A stretch of DNA of 64,000 bases, taken from positions 142,962,429 to 143,026,428 of the forward strand of contig OY821519.1 of assembly GCA_963682025.1 (NCBI GenBank), written 5' to 3'. The DNA is from Cordilura impudica. Its lineage: Eukaryota > Arthropoda > Insecta > Diptera > Scathophagidae. The notes beneath the pieces were generated by a model, which saw only the letters and a list, made by a program, of their open reading frames with translations, did not search any database and was not told where the DNA came from. Positions 58,939-64,000 of this stretch are shown one piece after another. The translations under genes and the position numbers were made by a program. Each line of letters starts with the position of its first letter. Position 1 is the stretch's first letter.

Positions 58939-59587
58939 CAGCCCAATTCTAAATGAAAAGTCCGCATGAAATTTCTCACTTCTCCCTTATGAATAAAAAT
59001 TCTTTTGGAAAAAAATCCAATGGGAAAAAAGTAGTTATTCTCAATGCACTTGAATTTGTTTTTTTCCCTCAAAAAATTTCCCTTGCAAAACAGACGGGAG
59101 AGTTTACATAAAAATGTGAGAAGTATTTTGATAAAACAAAATTTAAATTAGAAAAATAAATGTTTTATTGTTCTTGTAGGTCGAAGATCACAAATAAAGC
59201 CCAACTTCAACTTTTGTTAACTTTAATGAAAGCCAATTCAGGCATTGATTACGGTTTCCATAGATTCAGCCCACAATTGTCTTCTAGCATTCCTTTGGCT
59301 ATTTCTTTGTTGTTATTCTACAACACAATTTCCTCCACAAGTGCTCGCATCATAGTTGTGCTATTCACATTTTATTTAATTTTTCTTTAAAATAAATTTA
59401 TTTGCGTTTGCACGCAAAAAAAATAGAGAATTTGTTGTCAATAAGCAAAAGAACTGGCTTCGAAATTCGATGATGCCACTTATTCATTTTTTTGTTCACG
59501 AGGAATTTATAAATGGAGGATTTTTTTTCTCAAGAAAAGTATTTTCCGTGAGAAAGAAATTCCTTGAGAATATTTGTAATTGGGCTG
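58939..59587. mobile_element. CAGCCCAATT-ended DNA element, copy II
   Basis: Starts CAGCCCAATTC and ends AATTGGGCTG; 649 bp, longer than copy I at 1466-1978 because it keeps a ~120 bp central part (about 59180-59290). The LINE phrase ATTCAATATAGTAATATCC is split by it, with AAT on both sides, so a 3 bp duplication is likely. Non-coding; the 76-codon frame at 59160 is incidental. Confidence 0.75.
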
Positions 59588-60340
59588 AATATAGTAATAT
59601 CCTTATGTATGCCGACGATGTAACAATCTACTCAACACTCATAAAGTATGCAGACAGTGTACGTCTCCAGTCTGAACTAAAGAGCATCAACAACTGGTGC
59701 AATGTCAACTTAATGGAATTAAATTTTAAAAAATTTCAGTCTAAGACTTTGTCTAGATATTCTCCTACTACGAATAGTCTGGTGCCATACATGATACAAG
59801 ACTAAATTCAGTTGACTCATTCATTGATTTGGGAGTTCATTTCAATAAAAGACTAAGCTTTAATTCGATGGTATAATGACTGTTTATAAGGCAAATGGTG
59901 TTTTACGTTTTATAAAAGGGAATTTAAAGATCCTTTTGTAACAAAAAAAAAATATCTGCTAACGTCTTCAGTCAGGCCGGTACTTGAATACGTATCAGTA
60001 ATCTGGGATCTAACTATGTCTTCATCAAAGAACTTTAAACAGTTCAGAAACAATTCCAAAAATTTTGTCGGTGATATCTTCGGTAGAATGCGGAATTAAA
60101 TCGTTCATCGTATCGCAGTCGTTTGGCTCTACTATAACATTCTTCATCAACTTAGTTCATGGTGAAATAGATTCCTAATGCCTTCTTGGAAAAACCTATG
60201 CAAAATGCGCGCACGGAGGAGTGAGAAATTTGGCATAGTTATAGATCATATGTAGGAGAAGGGCCGAATGATAAAATTTATGTATAACATGTGTTGAAAA
60301 TATATTAAATTAAATAAAATAAAATATTTATAATAAACTA
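59588..60340 (+). pseudogene. 5'-truncated LINE copy, same family as 55805
   Basis: Starts within the RT at YSNILMYADDVTIYS (motif C intact here), continues with RLQSELKSINNWCNVNLMEL, then RPVLEYVSVIWDL near 59975. It ends in the 3' UTR GAGTGAGAAATTTGGCATAG and ATTAAATTAAATAAAATAAA. The inverted fragment at 43330-43480 carries the same 3' UTR. Frameshifts are present. Confidence 0.8.
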
Positions 60341-60347
60341 GTAAATT

Positions 60348-60715
60348 CCAGTGCTCGAAATTCGAGGGCAATTTCTAGGCAGTTTTATTTTTCAACTTAG
60401 CCAATTCACAAACCAACACTTTTATGGTTTATTATTATTGTGAATGAAGATAACAAGCTCATTAACAAACACATTAACAAATTTAATAAACACACACATA
60501 GCATATGTATAATTTTATGTATGTGTTACTAGCAACTTTAAATGCAATTTACTCAAAACAAAGGAAAAAATTTTAAAATCTGTATATCTGCAAAACGGCT
60601 AAAAAGAAATACCTTTCAAATAATATACGTTTGGTCAAAATCGGGATAAAACGGTAGAACAAAACATCGATCACAAGAAATCGCCTAGTCTATTAATATT
60701 ATAGATATATATTTA
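60348..60715 (+). repeat. Family B dispersed repeat, full length
   Basis: Begins ATTCCAGTGCTCGAAATTCG and ends CGCCTAGTCTATTAATATTA. Includes AACACATTAACAAATTTAAT, ACACACACATAGCATATGTA and CTAAAAAGAAATACCTTTCA. Confidence 0.8.
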
Positions 60716-60801
60716 TTCTGTATGTTTATCAAATATTTATAATGAAATTTAATTGATTAGCATAACTTTAGGCTCTTATGCAGGCCATAGACGTTGCGAC
60801 G

Positions 60802-60808
60802 CACAGTG
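60802..60808 (+). other. CACAGTG heptamer, candidate Transib left end
   Basis: CACAGTGGCGCCCGTAGAGC lies about 870 bp upstream of the RAG1-like copy 3 frame. CACAGTG is the RAG recombination-signal heptamer and fits the Transib terminal consensus. The right end would lie beyond 63754 and was not found within the window, so this remains a candidate. Confidence 0.25.
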
Positions 60809-60815
60809 GCGCCCG

Positions 60816-61640
60816 TAGAGCAAACGAGGTTGCAAAAATCAAAATTTTCATGTGCGCCGACGAAGTTTTGAATATACCCATGTTATAGGAAACTTTTCAA
60901 CGATTTCAAATATGCTACTCTTAATAATATCACATTTTTAGTTTAGAAGATATAACCGTTCAAAGTTGACCGACTTTCGGTTTTCAAAAAAAACACACAA
61001 TTTTTAGTCAATTTGTTGCGATTTCAGGTGTAATATCACGAAAAATAGGTAACGAATCGCCTTATTTTTTGTTCGTATTGATTGATGTATTTATTAAATG
61101 TATAATGATAAAAAAAAAATTAACTGTTTGCTTTGTGTTTCTCCTGGTAAATCACTATTTAAAAACTATCCGTTTTTTCACTATTTTCAACTTTGACGGA
61201 AAATAAAAAAAATATTTTTCTATATTTGCCATATTTGCAAAACATGTTCTTTGATTATTTCTTTACATAATTCAAAAGGTTTTATCTGCCCGTACGTGCC
61301 CGTTTGGCTTCAAGAGGTAAAAAAGGTTAAAAAGACATGGTTGCAGAAATTGTATGGCGTGCATCCCATACATGTTTTGACTGACAGTAGTTTGATCTAA
61401 TAAATAGTTTGAAAATTGCATTTTAAGTCGGTTGTCTACCTGTGAGCCTCTGCCAAAGTCTACTCCCAATATTCTGTTACAGACACAGGATGCACAAAAA
61501 ACTACTCATTGAAATTCGCAGGTACGCACCTCACTTAAAAATTACTTTGGAGTACAACTGGTGAAGAACAATATTGACTTATGGTCCCTCCAGGTAGGCA
61601 AATCTTAGACAATCTTATTTAGGCACGAGCATAATATCAA
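60816..61640. other. Unassigned sequence upstream of RAG1-like copy 3
   Basis: No frame with a recognised domain. If 60802 is the transposon end, this would be the 5' region of the element. Confidence 0.35.
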
Positions 61641-61670
61641 AATTGCATAATTCAGCCTAAATCCATATGT

Positions 61671-63754
61671 ATGCAGGGAACAGGTAAATTTTTAGGCATG
61701 GTAGCATTAGCCTATATATTGCAAAATAAGCATAATACCTGGATTAGTCTACGAATGAAAGTTGACGTAACAAGTACTGAAACCATGGCGTTAAACAATT
61801 TAAGTACTGAAAACATGGCGTTGAACAATTTAAAATTATTCGAACTGTTTAGAAGGTCAACCACACCAAAGTTTTTCACGGAAGCTGCTTTAGAAGAACT
61901 TGATAGCTTATACGGAAATATTGAGAGAAGCGAAATTATAAAAAATAATTTTTATCTGATATATGCAAATATTAAGGCAAAATGGGTGAAATCTAATCGA
62001 ACCATTCAGAACTTCAACTCCAAATACGAGGACTTGCTTAATGAAGACACCATCCTGGATATATTGGCAGTAGATAAACCCACCACATCAACCAGAGGAG
62101 CAAAAGGAAGGCCAAAAAAAGTATTGAGGAGTGTTCAATTTTCACAAGAAAGAGGAAACTTGCCGATGCCACCAATGAGTTAGGTCGCAGATTACAAAAT
62201 CTGTTGCTGATGCAAGCCCACTGCGACTAAAAAGGATTAAGGAAAGCATTCCCACGCCCACAAACGCACACATTAAAAAGTATGGTTCCGAAGAAGCCTT
62301 GGCCTTGTTTATGGACTTACAACTTTCCAAAGAAAAATATGAGATACTACGGGCATCCTTGATGCGACACGGGGCTGATGTTTTACCAGGATACAAGCAT
62401 ATTACGCAAGCCAAAATAAATTCACGACCACTGCATACGGAGTTTACGGAAGTCTCTGTGAAAGCCAATCTGCAGGATCTCATGGGCCATTGTTGGAGTC
62501 TTCTTGAAAATGAGGTGAAAATTCTTCCTGAGAAACTGACATTGATCAGCAAATGGGGCTGCGATGGATCATCCAGATAAAGCGGTTATAAGCAAAGGAT
62601 ATCTTCCGATGACGCTACAATATCGGACGGAAATATGTTTATGGCATCTGTTGTTCCTTTGCGGCTAAAATCTGATGTTTCCCTACAATGGAAAAATCCA
62701 CGTCCATCATCAGTGCATTATTGCCGACCAATAATGTTTCAGTTTGCAAGGGAATCGGCAGAACTCATAAGGACCACGGTGAAGGACATTGAAGAACAAA
62801 TAAGCAATATTAAGCCTATAAAGCTGCAAATTGGAGAAGGAAAATATATTGAATTCAATTACGAGTTCCACCTGACCATGGTTGGCGGAAAAGTCGTAAA
62901 CGAACTGACAGGAACAACCTCAACATTGTCATGCCCGATTTTCAAAAAGAGTCAGAAGAACTTTTAATTTAAACGATTCTACAAACGAGGAGAATTACGA
63001 ATATGGAATGTCACCATTGCACGCAAGGATAAGGTGTATGGAGTTCTTGCTAAAACTGGCGTATACCCTACCACAAGAGGATGAAAGCTTCGATGAAAAT
63101 ACATCAATAAAGGATAAGGAAAAGATCAGAAAGAAGCAAATACAGGATGCTTTTTTTAAACAAGTTGGACTAAAAGTAGACTGTCCCAAGCACGGATACG
63201 GTAACTCAAATGATGGAAACACTTCTAGGAGATTTTTTGAAAATGATGAGGCAGTAACTAGAATCACTGGAATTGACAATCAAATCGCGAAAAGATTGGG
63301 AACGATCTTGAATGTTTTAAACTGCAAAGAAAATGTCAATTCTACAAAATATGGAGAATATGCATCGAAAACTGCATCTCTTTTAGCAGAAATGTATCCA
63401 CAGAAGAAGTTGACCCCGACCGTCCATAAAATATTGGCGCATGGCAAAGATATAATTGAGTACCAGTCTTTGCCAATTGGAGAGCTTTCTGAAGAAGCAC
63501 AGGAGTCTGTTAACAAATATTATAAAAAATATAGATTGCAGAACACATTCAAAGCATCAAGGGTAAGGCAAAATGAGGACCTCTTCAACATGTTGGCAGC
63601 ATCTTCCGATCCACTTATTTCTTCCCTACGGCATGTGAAGTCACGAATAGAGTTAGAAAATAATTATAGTTTAGAAATGATTAGTCTTTTAGATATACCT
63701 TCTCTTACGAATTGTGATGAATATTTTACAGAAAATTTAAAAAAATTAATTTAA
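61671..63754 (+). pseudogene. Transib/RAG1-like transposase, copy 3, best preserved
   Basis: The N-terminal frame (61671-62183) has a tandem STE(T/N)MALNNL repeat and an AT-hook-like GAKGRPKK. After a frameshift near 62150, RLKRIKESIPTPTN and EEALALFMDLQLSKEKYEIL lead to LISKWGCDGSSR with the first catalytic Asp, directly followed by a stop (62578-62580). Copy 1 has GQKQYKQ at that place. The next frame (62635-62967) has SSVHYCRPIMFQFARES, then FHLTMVGGKVVNELTGTTST and LSCPIFKK, where the second Cys of CxxC is Phe. After another frameshift an open 248 aa block (63008-63754) has GMSPLHARIRCMEFLLKLAY, NDGNTSRRFFEN, KLTPTVHKILAHGKDII, LPIGELSEEAQESVNKYYKK and NEDLFNMLAASSDPLISSLR. The HKILAH pair and the EEAQES stretch parallel HKTLAH and EGNES of RAG1. 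Three lesions make it a pseudogene unless the reads are in error. Confidence 0.85.
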
Positions 63755-64000
63755 AAAAGAAGTAATTTTTTTTTAATTTGTTGGGTAATAATTTAAAACA
63801 TAAAACCCTAAAGAAAAAAAAAATAAAAACAATCTAAAAATGTAAAAATAATTCTTTTTAGTTACCATAAAATTGATTTTTCTACAAATTTTAACTTTGA
63901 TAACACATAAGTAGGCCCCTACAAAGCGTAGCACCCTTTCCAAAAGCTCATTTCATAGGCTGAACAGTTATCTATCATATGCTGTTTAAACTGTTCAATT
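63755..64000. other. 3' flank of RAG1-like copy 3
   Basis: AT-rich; poly-A and ATAAA runs could serve as 3' end signals. No CACTGTG-type terminus is seen before the window ends. Confidence 0.35.

Noticed and set aside
59160..59390. 76-codon frame
   Set aside because: Lies inside the non-coding CAGCCC element, and the frame is not preserved in the other copy at 1466-1978.

Overview
The window looks like a gene-poor, strongly AT-rich stretch of an insect nuclear genome, most likely a brachyceran (calyptrate-type) fly. This rests on several kinds of sequence: a dispersed ~0.8 kb repeat with a GACGGACGGAC core and TATACCCTA-type ends, many mariner and Tc1 relics, Jockey/CR1-like non-LTR retrotransposons with TAAA-type tails, and Transib/RAG1-like transposase relics. 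No intact host gene, tRNA or rRNA could be supported. Almost every recognisable coding trace is a decayed transposable element, so the window reads as a nested transposon graveyard.

Layout. 0-2 kb: two abutting terminal-inverted-repeat elements and one CAGCCC-type DNA element. 2.5-8.2 kb: a dipteran repeat fragment and three non-LTR retrotransposon fragments on both strands. 8.2-12.8 kb: family B repeats, a GC-rich-ended TIR element, a 1.1 kb TA-flanked element, a full family A repeat and a hairpin MITE. 15.1-22.2 kb: two tandem RAG1-like transposase pseudogenes; the second is split by a ~3.2 kb T-rich TTTTTCATTTTTTATTTT-type array. 22.5-25.6 kb: family A copy and a minus-strand LINE. 27.6-33.2 kb: a Tourist-like MITE, a mariner carrying a nested MITE, a fold-back element, a minus-strand mariner and a minus-strand Tc1. 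33.7-40.1 kb: two copies of an element with internal ~110 bp tandem repeats around a LINE RNase H relic, family A repeats and a 2.1 kb DNA-transposon pseudogene of unassigned superfamily. 42-49.4 kb: three Tc1 relics, a 1 kb fold-back element and a family A copy split by a Tc1. 50.7-54.9 kb: a ~1.48 kb direct duplication, each copy with an internally deleted mariner, with family A between them. 55.2-60.7 kb: nested LINEs with two DNA-element insertions. 60.8-63.75 kb: a third and best preserved RAG1-like copy.

The most interesting content is the set of three Transib/RAG1-like copies. They keep several hallmarks of the RAG1 core: a first catalytic Asp in WGCDGSSG, a CxxC, an NDGNTxRRFF motif, the VHKILxHG zinc-type histidines, and an LSEEAQE motif at the third catalytic position. 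The usual Asp of the LHxD motif is read as LHAR in both copies that retain this part. Family A (~0.8 kb) and family B (~0.37 kb) are working names used here for two dispersed repeats. All superfamily calls come from motif reading, not from a database search.
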